Positions 25,478-35,476 of a DNA stretch of 64,000 bases are shown here, piece after piece. A model generated the notes under the pieces. That model searched no databases and was not told where the DNA came from. It saw only the letters and a program-made list of their open reading frames with translations. The position numbers and the translations under genes are program-made. The DNA is from Gordonibacter sp. 28C. GTDB taxonomy: Bacteria > Actinomycetota > Coriobacteriia > Coriobacteriales > Eggerthellaceae. Position 1 is the stretch's first letter; the number at the start of each line of letters is the position of its first letter. The stretch is taken from assembly GCF_003339845.1 (NCBI RefSeq), contig NZ_PPTR01000011.1:61164-125163 (forward strand). Reading direction: 5' to 3'.

Positions 25478-26560
25478 ATGGCCAGGGTGTACAACTTTTC
25501 AGCAGGTCCCGCCGTCTTGCCGGAGGAGGTGCTGGCCGAAGCCGCGTCGGAGATGCTGGACTACCGCGGCACGGGCATGTCCGTCATGGAGATGAGCCAC
25601 CGCTCCAAGGCGTTCGGCGAGATCATCGAGAACGCCGAGGCCGATCTGCGCGAGCTCGTCGGCATCCCCGACAACTACCGCGTGCTGTTCCTGCAGGGCG
25701 GCGCGTCGCAGCAGTTCGCCGCCGTGCCCATGAACCTGATGAAGAACCGCGTGGCCGACTACATCATTACGGGCTCGTGGGCGAAGAAGGCCTTCAAGGA
25801 GGGGAAGATATACGGCGACGCGCGCGCCATCGCAAGCAGCGAGGACGAGACGTTCTCCTACATCCCCGACTGCTCCGACCTGGACGTGTCCGCCGACGCC
25901 GACTACGTCTACATCTGCGAGAACAACACCATCTACGGCACGAAGTTCCACACGCTGCCCAACACGAAGGGCAAGGACCTGGTGGCCGACGTGTCGTCGT
26001 GCTTCCTGTCCGAGCCGGTTGACATCACGAAGTACGGCGTGATGTACGGCGGCGCGCAGAAGAACATCGGCCCGGCCGGCGTGGTCATCTCCATCATCCG
26101 CGAGGACCTCATCCGCGACGACGTGCTGGAAGGCACGCCCACCATGCTGAAGTGGAAGACTCAGGCCGACGCGAACTCGCTGTACAACACGCCGCCCGCC
26201 TACGGCATCTACATCTGCGGCAAAGTGTTCAAGTGGCTGAAGGACCAGGGCGGCCTCGCGGCCATGCAGCAGCGCAACGAGGAGAAGGCCGCGCTGCTCT
26301 ACGACTACCTGGACCAGAGCGATCTCTTCCGCGGCACCGTACGCAAGGAGGACCGCTCGCTCATGAACGTGCCCTTCGTCACCGGCGACGCCGACCTCGA
26401 CGCCGCGTTCGTGGCCGAGTCGAAGGCCGCCGGTCTGGAGAACCTGAAGGGCCATCGCAGCGTGGGCGGCATGCGCGCCAGCATCTACAACGCCATGCCG
26501 AAGGCCGGCGTGGAGGCCCTCGTCGCTTTCATGGACAAGTTCGAGAAGGCACATTCTTAA
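25478..26560 (+). CDS. serC: Phosphoserine aminotransferase
   Basis: A 360-residue PLP enzyme that converts 3-phosphohydroxypyruvate plus glutamate to phosphoserine, step two of serine synthesis. The N-terminus VYNFSAGPAVLPEEVL is diagnostic, as are LFLQGGASQQFA and the PLP lysine in YGGAQKNIGPAG. The C-terminal GHRSVGGMRASIYNA binds the substrate phosphate. Length is normal. The start is the ATG at 25478 after AGAGAGAAGG. serA, the preceding pathway step, is at 32.5 kb, so the pathway flanks the branched-chain operon. A strong terminator follows. Confidence 0.96.
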   Translation: MARVYNFSAGPAVLPEEVLAEAASEMLDYRGTGMSVMEMSHRSKAFGEIIENAEADLRELVGIPDNYRVLFLQGGASQQFAAVPMNLMKNRVADYIITGSWAKKAFKEGKIYGDARAIASSEDETFSYIPDCSDLDVSADADYVYICENNTIYGTKFHTLPNTKGKDLVADVSSCFLSEPVDITKYGVMYGGAQKNIGPAGVVISIIREDLIRDDVLEGTPTMLKWKTQADANSLYNTPPAYGIYICGKVFKWLKDQGGLAAMQQRNEEKAALLYDYLDQSDLFRGTVRKEDRSLMNVPFVTGDADLDAAFVAESKAAGLENLKGHRSVGGMRASIYNAMPKAGVEALVAFMDKFEKAHS

Positions 26561-26599
26561 GGAGCCAGCTCGACCTCGTGGAACCTCGAGCATCGATCC

Positions 26600-26636
26600 A
26601 GGACCCGAAGCGTTCGCTTCGGGTCCTCTTTTTGCC
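26600..26636 (+). terminator. Rho-independent terminator of serC
   Basis: Perfect 13-base arms (AGGACCCGAAGCG and its complement) around a TT loop, then CTTTTT. Confidence 0.9.
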
Positions 26637-26709
26637 GACGGGGCATTCCTATATCCAATCGAAACCGTGTGATTTTCCTGCGGGAATCCTTCGACGGTCA
26701 AAGTTTTTC

Positions 26710-26737
26710 TTGCGCGGGGAGGATCGTAGGGTATACT
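26710..26737 (+). promoter_or_regulatory. Probable promoter of the ilvD leader
   Basis: TTGCGC (26710-26715) and TATACT (26732-26737) with a 16-base spacer, placed so that transcription would begin just before the T-box-like leader. Confidence 0.55.
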
Positions 26738-26744
26738 GGCCATC

Positions 26745-27039
26745 AACAACTTCATAGATCGAAATGCAATGACGAGGACCAGTAGGGACGAATCCATCCT
26801 CAGAGAGCCGGCGGTTAGCTGCGAGCCGGTGATGGACGGTCCGAAAGCCCCCTCCGAGCAGTTCGGCATGAACGTTTCGCGCGCGAACGGACGATCTCCG
26901 CATCGACGCGCGGGGCAAGTAAGGCTGAGCCGGCGACAACCGTTACCCGTCTAAGCGTGCACCCGTCGTTTGCCGAGGTGCATCCTTTCTCATTAACCGT
27001 GGTCCTGGTGCAGCGACTTGCCTGCAGCGGGATTTTTTT
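26745..27039 (+). promoter_or_regulatory. T-box-like attenuator leader of the ilv operon
   Basis: The leader shows stem I hallmarks of T-box RNAs: GACGAGGACCAGTA (26769-26782), then AGAGAGCCGGCGG and TGCGAGCCGG, which form the usual looped arm. Downstream are a CGTTACC segment and a hairpin TGCACC/GGTGCA. It ends in an intrinsic terminator, CCTGGTGCAG pairing with CTGCAGCGGG (27004-27031) with one wobble and one mismatch, and seven T (27033-27039). The canonical TGGNACCGCG box is not exact (GTGGTCCTGG is the nearest). A CTC (Leu) triplet before CGAGCAG is a possible specifier. It should let uncharged tRNA switch on ilvD-ilvC. Confidence 0.65.
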
Positions 27040-27106
27040 ATGGGCACACGGGCCGCAACCGCAGTGTCAAGGGCGGGGGCGGTACGCACGAGGAGAAAGG
27101 ATCGGC

Positions 27107-28780
27107 ATGTACCTGAGAAGCGAAGCCGTGACCACCGGGGTCGCGCGGGCACCGCACCGCAGCCTGCTCAAGGCCGACGGCATCACCGACGAGGAGCTGA
27201 AGCGGCCGCTCGTCGCCGTGTTCAACTCTCGCAACGACATCATCCCCGGCCACAACAACCTCGACAAGATCGCCGAGGCCGTGAAAGCCGGAATCTACCT
27301 GGCGGGCGGCGTTCCGTTCGAGATATCCACCATCGGCGTGTGCGACGGCATCGCCATGAACCACGAGGGCATGCACTATTCGCTCGTGTCGCGCGAGACC
27401 ATCGCCGACAGCCTGGAATGCGCGGTGCAGGGCCACGCCTTCGACGCGCTCGTGTGCATCCCGAACTGCGACAAGATCGTTCCCGGCATGCTGCTGGGCG
27501 CGCTGCGCGTGAACATCCCCACGGTGTTCGTGTCGGGAGGTCCCATGCTCGCCGGCAAGCAGCCGGGAGGGTGCGGTCCCACCACCGACCTCAACACGTT
27601 GTTCGACGGCGCTGCCGCCGTGCAGAACGGCACCATGACCGAGGGCGAGCTGAAGTACTACGAGGACACGGCGTGCCCCACCTGCGGAAGCTGCTCTGGC
27701 ATGTTCACGGCGAATTCCATGAACTGCCTGTGCGAGGCCCTGGGCATCGCGCTTCCCGGCAACGGCACCATCCCGGCCGTGTACTCCGAGCGCATCCGCC
27801 TGGCGAAGCACGCGGGCATGAAGGCGATGGAGCTGCTGGAGCAGGGCGTCTGCGCGCGCGACATCGTGAGCGAGGCCGCCATCAAGAACGCCATGGAGTG
27901 CGACATGGCCTTCGGCGGCTCCACGAACACGGTGCTGCACCTCACGGCCATCGCGCGGGAGGCGGGACACCCCATCACCATGGACGACTGGGACGCCGCC
28001 AGCGCGCGCACGCCGCACCTCGTGAAGCTGCAGCCCTCCGGCCCGCGCCCGCTGTCCGACCTGTACGAGGTGGGCGGCGTGCCGGTGGTCATGCACGAGC
28101 TGGACGAGCTGGGGCTCATCGACCGCGGCGCGGTGACGTGCATGGGCCCGATGGAGGAGTACCTGCGCACGTGCACCAAGCCCGCCGACGGCGAGGTCGT
28201 GCGTGCGCACGGCAACCCGTTCTCCCCGGTGGGCGCGCTTAAAGTGCTGCACGGCAACATCGCGCCCGACGGAGCCATCGTGAAGAAGTCGGCCGTGGAC
28301 CCCTCGATGCTCTGCCACACCGGTCCCGCCCGATGCTTCGACAGCGAGGAGGAGGCCTGCGCGGCCATCAACGCCGGCAAGATCGTCGCCGGGGACGTGG
28401 TGGTCATTCGCTACGAGGGGCCGAAGGGCGGCCCGGGCATGCGCGAGATGCTCACGCCCACGTCCTCCATCGTGGGGATGGGCCTGTCCACCAGCGTGGC
28501 GCTCATCACCGACGGGCGCTTCTCGGGCGCCACGAAGGGCCCGGCCGTGGGGCACGTGAGCCCCGAGGCGGCGGCCGGCGGCCCCATCGCGCTCATCGAG
28601 GAAGGCGATCCCGTCACCGTCGACATCGAAGGCGGCGCGCTCACGCTGGGCGTGGACGACGCCGAACTGGAACGCCGTCGCGCGGCTTGGACGCCGCCGG
28701 CGCCGAAACACGACCACGGCGTGCTCGCGAAGTACGCGAAGCTCGTCTCGTCCGCAGACAAGGGGGCGTACGTCTCATGA
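27107..28780 (+). CDS. ilvD: Dihydroxy-acid dehydratase
   Basis: A 557-residue FeS enzyme that dehydrates dihydroxyisovalerate and its homologue in valine, isoleucine and leucine synthesis. Cluster and metal motifs are present: [24 protein letters not shown], and [24 protein letters not shown] in part (residues about 185-208). The C-terminal [21 protein letters not shown] is typical. The ATG at 27107 follows AGGAGAAAGG. Its stop overlaps the ilvB start (ATGA). Expression is probably controlled by the upstream T-box-like leader. Confidence 0.97.
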   Translation: MYLRSEAVTTGVARAPHRSLLKADGITDEELKRPLVAVFNSRNDIIPGHNNLDKIAEAVKAGIYLAGGVPFEISTIGVCDGIAMNHEGMHYSLVSRETIADSLECAVQGHAFDALVCIPNCDKIVPGMLLGALRVNIPTVFVSGGPMLAGKQPGGCGPTTDLNTLFDGAAAVQNGTMTEGELKYYEDTACPTCGSCSGMFTANSMNCLCEALGIALPGNGTIPAVYSERIRLAKHAGMKAMELLEQGVCARDIVSEAAIKNAMECDMAFGGSTNTVLHLTAIAREAGHPITMDDWDAASARTPHLVKLQPSGPRPLSDLYEVGGVPVVMHELDELGLIDRGAVTCMGPMEEYLRTCTKPADGEVVRAHGNPFSPVGALKVLHGNIAPDGAIVKKSAVDPSMLCHTGPARCFDSEEEACAAINAGKIVAGDVVVIRYEGPKGGPGMREMLTPTSSIVGMGLSTSVALITDGRFSGATKGPAVGHVSPEAAAGGPIALIEEGDPVTVDIEGGALTLGVDDAELERRRAAWTPPAPKHDHGVLAKYAKLVSSADKGAYVS

Positions 28781-30648
28781 CCGAAGAAGCGAAGCAGAAC
28801 GCACCGCGGCCCGGCGCGACGGCGGCCGCCGTCGGAGCGCCACGCGGCCTGGGCAGCAGGACCGACAAACAAGGTTCCACCATGACCGGCGCGCAGGCGG
28901 TCGTGGCCTCGCTCGAGGCCGAGGGCGTGGACCTGGTGTTCGGCTATCCGGGCGGCCAGGCCATCAAGATATACGACGCGCTGTACGACTCGAAGCAGAT
29001 CAAGCACGTGCTCTCGCGCCACGAGCAGGGGGCGGTCCACGAGGCCGACGGCTACGCGCGCGCCACGGGCAACGTGGGCGTGGCCATCGTCACCAGCGGT
29101 CCCGGCGCCACGAACACGGTCACGGGCATCGCCACGGCCTACATGGACTCCGTGCCGCTCGTGGTCATCACGGGCCAGGTGCCGCGCGGCGTCATCGGCA
29201 CCGACTCGTTCCAGGAGTCCGACATCGTGGGCATCACCATGCCGGTGGTGAAGCACAGCTATCTGCTGCAAACCACCGACGAGCTCACGCAAACCTTCCG
29301 CGAGGCGTTCCATATCGCGAAGACCGGCCGCCCCGGCCCCGTGCTCATCGACGTGCCCAGCGATCTGGCCAGCGAGCAGCTGGTGTTCGAGTACCCCGAC
29401 GAGGTGAACCTGCCGTCGTACAGGCCCACGTACCGCGGCAACGCCAAGCAGATAAAGCAGGCGGTGGCGCGCATCCGCCGCGCCGAGCGTCCCGTGCTCT
29501 ACGTGGGCGGCGGCGTGGTGTCCTCCGGCGCGTCGGCGGAGCTGAAGGCGCTGGCCGAGCTCATGCAGATCCCCGTGGTCACCACGCTCATGGGCAAGGG
29601 CGCGTTTCCCGCGTCGCACCCGTTGAACCTGGGGCCCGTGGGCATGCACGGCTCGAAGTACGCGAACCTGGCCATGACGGAGAGCGACCTCATCATCGCA
29701 GCGGGCGCGCGCTTCTCCGACCGCGTGACGGGCCGCCTCGACGAGTTCGCGCCGCATGCCGAGGTCGTCCACATCGACATCGACCCGGCCGAGATCGGCA
29801 AGGTGCGCGAGGCGCAGATCCCCATCGTGGGCGACCTGAAGGGCGTGCTCGGGGGCATCGTGGCCCAGCTTTCGAAGGAGGGCGCACAGCCCGAGACGGA
29901 GGCGTGGGTCGCCCAGATCGCCGAATGGCGGCGGCGCCACCCGTTCTACCACCCGAACGTGGGCGACGCCCCGAACGAGATCGTGCCCGAGGTGGTCATG
30001 GAGAAGCTCTCCGACGCGCTCGATCCCGAGAAGAGCATCGTCGTGACCGAGGTGGGGCAGCACCAGATGTGGGCCGCGCAGCACGTCGCGCGCGAAGTGC
30101 CGCGCTCGTTCATCTCGTCGGGCGGCCTCGGCACCATGGGCTTCGGCTTCCCGGCGTCCATCGGAGCCGCCATAGGCTGCCCCGACAAGACGGTGGTGTG
30201 CGTGGCCGGCGACGGGTCGTTCCAGATGAACAGCCAGGAGATGGCAACGGCGGCCATCCACGGCGTGCCGGTGAAGGTGCTTATCATGGACAACCGCTGC
30301 CTGGGGATGGTGCACCAGTGGCAGCACCTGTTCTACGGCGAGCGCTACTCGTCCACGCTGCTCGACGCCAACCCCGACTTCGTGAAGCTGGCCGACGCCT
30401 ACGGCTGGCGGGCCGCGCGCGTGGAGGATCCCGGCGAGTTGGACGCGGCGCTCGCGCGCATGCTGGCCGCCGAGGGGCCCTACCTCTTGGACGTGGCCAT
30501 CTCGCGTGACCAGAACGTATTCCCCATGGTGGCGCCCGGCAAGGCCCTCGACGACGTCATCGGCGCCATCGACGTGGCGGTGGGCGCCGTGCGCACGGAC
30601 GTGCCCGAGGCGGACGGCGCCGCGGGCGGGAAAGGGGGAGAGCGATGA
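28777..30648 (+). CDS. ilvB: Acetolactate synthase, large catalytic subunit
   Basis: A 623-residue thiamine-diphosphate enzyme joining pyruvate to pyruvate or 2-oxobutyrate. Motifs: the catalytic Glu region [18 protein letters not shown], the FAD/central domain, and the ThDP-metal motif [15 protein letters not shown] near residue 483. It has an N-terminal extension of about 35 residues (Ala/Pro/Gly-rich) before [17 protein letters not shown], longer than usual; translation could also begin at that internal ATG (28882). The ATGA overlap with ilvD favours the longer form. The regulatory subunit follows with a four-base overlap. Confidence 0.96.
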   Translation: MTEEAKQNAPRPGATAAAVGAPRGLGSRTDKQGSTMTGAQAVVASLEAEGVDLVFGYPGGQAIKIYDALYDSKQIKHVLSRHEQGAVHEADGYARATGNVGVAIVTSGPGATNTVTGIATAYMDSVPLVVITGQVPRGVIGTDSFQESDIVGITMPVVKHSYLLQTTDELTQTFREAFHIAKTGRPGPVLIDVPSDLASEQLVFEYPDEVNLPSYRPTYRGNAKQIKQAVARIRRAERPVLYVGGGVVSSGASAELKALAELMQIPVVTTLMGKGAFPASHPLNLGPVGMHGSKYANLAMTESDLIIAAGARFSDRVTGRLDEFAPHAEVVHIDIDPAEIGKVREAQIPIVGDLKGVLGGIVAQLSKEGAQPETEAWVAQIAEWRRRHPFYHPNVGDAPNEIVPEVVMEKLSDALDPEKSIVVTEVGQHQMWAAQHVAREVPRSFISSGGLGTMGFGFPASIGAAIGCPDKTVVCVAGDGSFQMNSQEMATAAIHGVPVKVLIMDNRCLGMVHQWQHLFYGERYSSTLLDANPDFVKLADAYGWRAARVEDPGELDAALARMLAAEGPYLLDVAISRDQNVFPMVAPGKALDDVIGAIDVAVGAVRTDVPEADGAAGGKGGER

Positions 30649-31130
30649 GGCACATCCTGTCGGTTCTCGTGGAGAACAAGCCCGGCGTGCTGTCGCGCGT
30701 GACGGGGCTCATCTCACGGCGCGGCTTCAACATCGAGTCGCTGTCCGTGGGCCCCACCGAAGACCCCACCATGTCGCGCGTCACGGCCATCGTGAAGGCC
30801 GACGAGGTGGCGTACGAGCAGATCACGAAGCAGCTGCACAAGCTCATCAGCGTGCACAAGATCAACGACCTCACCGACGAGGGCGCCATCGAGCGCGAGC
30901 TCGTGCTGTTCAAGGTGAACGCCACGCCCGAGCGCCGCAGCGAGATCATCGAGATAGCCAACGTGTTCCGCGCGAAGATCGTCGACGTGGGCAAGAGCTC
31001 GCTCACCATCGAGGCCACGGGCGACGAGAGCAAGCTCAAGGGCATGGAGGACCTCTTCCGCGCCTACGGCATCAAGGAGATCACCCGCACCGGCAAGATA
31101 GCGATGAGCCGGAACAGCAAGGACGTGTGA
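30645..31130 (+). CDS. ilvN: Acetolactate synthase, small regulatory subunit
   Basis: A 161-residue two-ACT-domain protein that binds valine and activates the large subunit. The ACT opening [20 protein letters not shown] and the SRRGFNIESLSVGPT segment are clear; a second regulatory half follows (RELVLFKVNATPERRSEI). It overlaps the ilvB stop by four bases. Some annotations call this form ilvH. Confidence 0.96.
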   Translation: MRHILSVLVENKPGVLSRVTGLISRRGFNIESLSVGPTEDPTMSRVTAIVKADEVAYEQITKQLHKLISVHKINDLTDEGAIERELVLFKVNATPERRSEIIEIANVFRAKIVDVGKSSLTIEATGDESKLKGMEDLFRAYGIKEITRTGKIAMSRNSKDV

Positions 31131-31135
31131 GAGCC

Positions 31136-32314
<1,179 letters not shown>

Positions 32315-32408
32315 GCCCGCCGATCGGCCGCGGCGGAACAGGGGGCAGCGTCCGTGCTTCGACGCCCGTACCGAGGGCCTCTCGTTTCGCAATTCATAGG
32401 TTATTTCG

Positions 32409-32440
32409 CCGCTCGTCCTTAAAGGGCGGGCGGTTTCGTT
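32409..32440 (+). terminator. Rho-independent terminator after ilvC
   Basis: CCGCTCGTCC pairs with GGGCGGGCGG (two wobble pairs) around TTAAA, followed by TTTCGTTTT. Confidence 0.8.
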
Positions 32441-32536
32441 TTATCATGGGGGCCGCTGCGCCGACGAGCGGTAGAATGCTCCGGCGCGGTAAAGCGAAAA
32501 CATAGGAATCGAACTCTTGCAGAGGTGGTTGCCGTT

Positions 32537-34117
32537 ATGACGAAGAAGGTTCTGGTTGCCGAGAAGCTGGCGGACGCGGGCGTCGCGCTGCTGCGCGACA
32601 AGGGCTACGAGGTCGACGTGAAGCTGGAGATGTCGCCCGAAGAGCTCGTCGCCGAGATTCCCGGCTACGACGCGCTCATCGTGCGCTCGGCCACGAAGGT
32701 CACGCGCGACGTCATCGAGGCGGGGAAGAACCTGCGCATCATCGGCCGCGCCGGCGTGGGCGTTGACAACGTGGACGTGGAGGCAGCCACGGACAGCGGC
32801 GTCATCGTGTGCAACGCCCCCACGTCGAACATCGTGAGCGCCGCCGAGCACACCATGGCCCTCATGTTGGCCTGCGCCCGCAACGTCGCCCAGGCCAACG
32901 CCTCCATGCACGCCGGCAAGTGGGAGCGCTCCAAGTTCACCGGCGTGGAGCTGTTCGAGAAAACGCTCGCCATCTTCGGCCTGGGGCGCATCGGCGGCCT
33001 GGTGGCCGAGCGGGCACGCGCGTTCGGCATGAAGCTCGTCGGCTACGACCCGTACTGCAGCCCCGAGCGCGCCGAGCAATTGGGCGTGACGCTCTACGAC
33101 GACGTCGACGCCATCGTGCCGCTGGCCGACTTCATCACCGTGCACCTGCCCAAGACCAAGCAGACCATCGGCATGTTCGGACCCGAGCAGTACGCCCGCA
33201 TGAAGGACGGCGTCATCCTGGTGAACGCGGCGCGCGGCGGCATCTACAACGTTGACTCGCTCGCCGACTTCCTAGCGGCCGGCAAGATAGGGGCCGTGGG
33301 CCTGGACGTGTACGAGAGCGAGCCCTGCACGGAGAGCCCGCTGCACGAGTTCGACAACGCCATCCTCACGCCGCATCTGGGGGCGTCCACGAAAGAGGCG
33401 CAGCTGCGCGCCGGCGTGCAGACGGCCGAGTACGTGGCCGCCGGCCTTGCGGGTTCCATCGTGCCTACGGCCGTGAACATGGCGCCCGTGCCCCCCGAGG
33501 TCATGGACGCGGTGGGGCCGTACGTGCCCGCCTGCCAGATGATGGGCAGCATGCTGGCGCAGATCCACGGCGAGGTGCCGCAGTACCTGAAGCTCACGGC
33601 GGCCGGCTCGCTCGCCGCCGCCGACCCGTCCATCCTCGTGGCGGGCACCGTGAAGGGCCTGCTGTCCTACCAGGGCCGGGCCACGGTCACGCCCGTGAAC
33701 GCCGACGCGGTGGCCAAGCGCCACGGCATCAAGGTGGAGACGCAGGCGCGCCCTGACGCCGACGGCTACGCTTCCACGGTGGCCGTCATGGCCGACGGCA
33801 CGGAGGTGGCCTGCACCCGCGGCGACGCCGCGCAGACGGCGCGCATCGTTTCGCTTCTGGGCTACAAGATAGACATCGCGCCGGGTCGCCAGTCCCTCAT
33901 CTTCCAGTACGTTGACGCCCCGGGCCGCATGGGCACCATCGGCACCATTCTGGGCGAGGCCGGCATCAACATCACCACCATGCAGATAGGCGCGAAGGAC
34001 GAAGACCCGTGCGCGCTCGTCTACATGAACGTGGAAGGCGAGGTGGACGACGCCGTGCTGGATCGCCTGCGCGCCGAGATATCCGAGTTGAAGAACCTCT
34101 GGTACGTGAAGCTGTAG
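32537..34117 (+). CDS. serA: D-3-phosphoglycerate dehydrogenase
   Basis: A 526-residue first enzyme of serine synthesis, of the long form. The N-terminal catalytic and NAD domains show GRAGVGVDNVDVEAA, FGLGRIGGLVAERARAFGMK and NAARGGIYNVDSLADFL. From about residue 315 comes an ASB-like domain, then a C-terminal ACT domain (FQYVDAPGRMGTIGTILGEAGINI) that usually senses serine. The start is the ATG at 32537 after AGAGGTGGT; an in-frame GTG four codons upstream is less likely. A TAGAAT box at about 32473 is a likely -10 element. Confidence 0.96.
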   Translation: MTKKVLVAEKLADAGVALLRDKGYEVDVKLEMSPEELVAEIPGYDALIVRSATKVTRDVIEAGKNLRIIGRAGVGVDNVDVEAATDSGVIVCNAPTSNIVSAAEHTMALMLACARNVAQANASMHAGKWERSKFTGVELFEKTLAIFGLGRIGGLVAERARAFGMKLVGYDPYCSPERAEQLGVTLYDDVDAIVPLADFITVHLPKTKQTIGMFGPEQYARMKDGVILVNAARGGIYNVDSLADFLAAGKIGAVGLDVYESEPCTESPLHEFDNAILTPHLGASTKEAQLRAGVQTAEYVAAGLAGSIVPTAVNMAPVPPEVMDAVGPYVPACQMMGSMLAQIHGEVPQYLKLTAAGSLAAADPSILVAGTVKGLLSYQGRATVTPVNADAVAKRHGIKVETQARPDADGYASTVAVMADGTEVACTRGDAAQTARIVSLLGYKIDIAPGRQSLIFQYVDAPGRMGTIGTILGEAGINITTMQIGAKDEDPCALVYMNVEGEVDDAVLDRLRAEISELKNLWYVKL

Positions 34118-34174
34118 CGAGAAGGGCGAGCATTCGGCCAATCGCGCAGACCTGAATGACTGCGAAGGCGAGAA

Positions 34175-34211
34175 GGGCGGTTCCGGAGAGGAGCCGCCCT
34201 GTTTCATAGAA
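34175..34211 (+). terminator. Probable terminator after serA
   Basis: AGGGCGGTTCC pairs with GGAGCCGCCCT (one wobble), loop GGAGA, then GTTTCAT. It marks the left edge of the lower-GC island. Confidence 0.65.
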
Positions 34212-34342
34212 AGGCAGATGAAACGAACGAAGAAGGCATGGGGCGCGCTCGTCGCCGCCTTTGTTCGAATTCGCCATCCGCCGCAGATCCGCATGCTTGC
34301 AAAGGTGGAATCCTTTGTGCAAGAATGAAGTTTGTTTTGTGC

Positions 34343-34354
34343 GGGGGGGGGGGG
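34343..34354 (+). repeat. Run of 12 G just before a LysR start codon
   Basis: An uninterrupted G12 tract seven bases before the ATG at 34362, overlapping the expected ribosome-binding position. Loss of one G, or gain of two, would put the upstream ATG at 34325 in frame with the regulator. Such tracts change length by slipped-strand mispairing. Confidence 0.9.
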
Positions 34355-34361
34355 ATCGCCG

Positions 34362-35321
34362 ATGAATCTATTCCAATTGAATTTGTTTGTGAACACGATC
34401 CACAGCGGCTCAATGAAGGTCGCTGCTGATAACTTCTATATTTCGCAGTCCGCCCTGAGCCAAAACATCAAGAAGCTCGAATCTGAATTGGGATGCACGC
34501 TCATCGATCGCACGCATTCTCCCCTGAAACCGACTCTTTATGGGAAAATCGTGCTCGACCGCGCTGAAAGAATCCTTTTTCTCGCGAACGAGATCGAGGA
34601 GGAGATAGCACGTCGGAAGCGAATCGATGCGCAAACGATAATGGTCGGGTCCTTTTATCCGACGTTGGCGAATTCGGAGATGGTGTATGTGGCCAACGCT
34701 CATCCGGATTTGAATTTCCAGGTGGTGATCGACGACGAGCCCGCGCTTCTATCGGACTTGATAAAGGGAGCGTTCGATTTCGTATTTCTCTCAAAACCTC
34801 GTTCGATACCTGGTTTTGAATCCTTTGAATTAACGAGAGAGCAGCTTTTCGTATCCCTTCCGAACAATTCCCCTCTTTCGGACAAAGAATCGATTGCCTG
34901 CGACGAGATAACCGACTTGCGGGTTACCGTTCCATCCGACCTTGACGGTGTGAGCTCCTGGTATCATGAATTCCTCGATGAAATAGACATGAAGCAGGAA
35001 AACGTTAACGAGCTCAGCTCGGAAGAATATTTTGCCGCCATGGTCAACCCGGATGTGATACATTTTCGATCGTCTCTTATGACCGCGCCCCTGAACATGC
35101 TTTCGAAGAAACGGCATCTGCCACTGGTAGAGCCGGAAATATGGCGATCCATACTCGTCATGTATCCAACCGTGAAAGCCAAAAAACTCGAGCCCCTTTT
35201 GAAAACGCTGAAAAAAGGGGCGCAGACGGCATCGGCTATATCGATCATTCCGAAATTGCTTCAATTCAGCGCGTCTTCGAATCTCGTGATTAAAAAATCC
35301 GTCGAAAAGAGCGACGAATAG
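34362..35321 (+). CDS. LysR-family transcriptional regulator, lower GC
   Basis: A 319-residue regulator. The helix-turn-helix is at residues 1-62 (SMKVAADNFYISQSALSQNI), followed by a divergent LysR effector domain. It lies just upstream of the pyrogallol-transhydroxylase-like genes in the same direction and is probably their regulator. Its codons are clearly less GC-rich than serA or ilvC, as expected for a transferred gene. The ATG at 34362 is preceded by the G12 tract instead of a normal ribosome site; a TTG at 34332 in the same frame is an alternative start. A hairpin terminator follows. Confidence 0.87.
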   Translation: MNLFQLNLFVNTIHSGSMKVAADNFYISQSALSQNIKKLESELGCTLIDRTHSPLKPTLYGKIVLDRAERILFLANEIEEEIARRKRIDAQTIMVGSFYPTLANSEMVYVANAHPDLNFQVVIDDEPALLSDLIKGAFDFVFLSKPRSIPGFESFELTREQLFVSLPNNSPLSDKESIACDEITDLRVTVPSDLDGVSSWYHEFLDEIDMKQENVNELSSEEYFAAMVNPDVIHFRSSLMTAPLNMLSKKRHLPLVEPEIWRSILVMYPTVKAKKLEPLLKTLKKGAQTASAISIIPKLLQFSASSNLVIKKSVEKSDE

Positions 35322-35357
35322 ACCCTGATGCGACTCGCCATATCGGCAGCCTTTAGA

Positions 35358-35381
35358 TTTGCTTAACTATTGTTAAGCAAA
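35358..35381. promoter_or_regulatory. Perfect inverted repeat, probable operator
   Basis: TTTGCTTAAC-N4-GTTAAGCAAA, two perfect 10-base arms with a TATT spacer and no T run after it. It lies between the LysR gene and the molybdoenzyme gene and has the T-N-A symmetry of LysR-type binding sites. Confidence 0.65.
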
Positions 35382-35392
35382 GAACGGGGATG

Positions 35393-35421
35393 AAAAAGCC
35401 CCGCGTGCTCTAGGCTTTTTT
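35393..35421 (+). terminator. Terminator between the LysR gene and the molybdoenzyme gene
   Basis: AAAAAGCC and GGCTTTTT form the stem; the run of T follows on + and a run of A precedes it, so it can work in both directions. It lies after the presumed operator, so it could also attenuate the downstream operon. Confidence 0.7.
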
Positions 35422-35476
35422 CAGGAACCCAACGAGCGAATCCCTTTGCTCATTGGATGAGAGAAAAGAGGAGGCC

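Noticed and set aside
34238..34429. A 63-residue frame running through the G12 tract
   Set aside because: No ribosome site at its start and no similarity; it matters only as the frame that could fuse to the LysR gene if the tract changes length.
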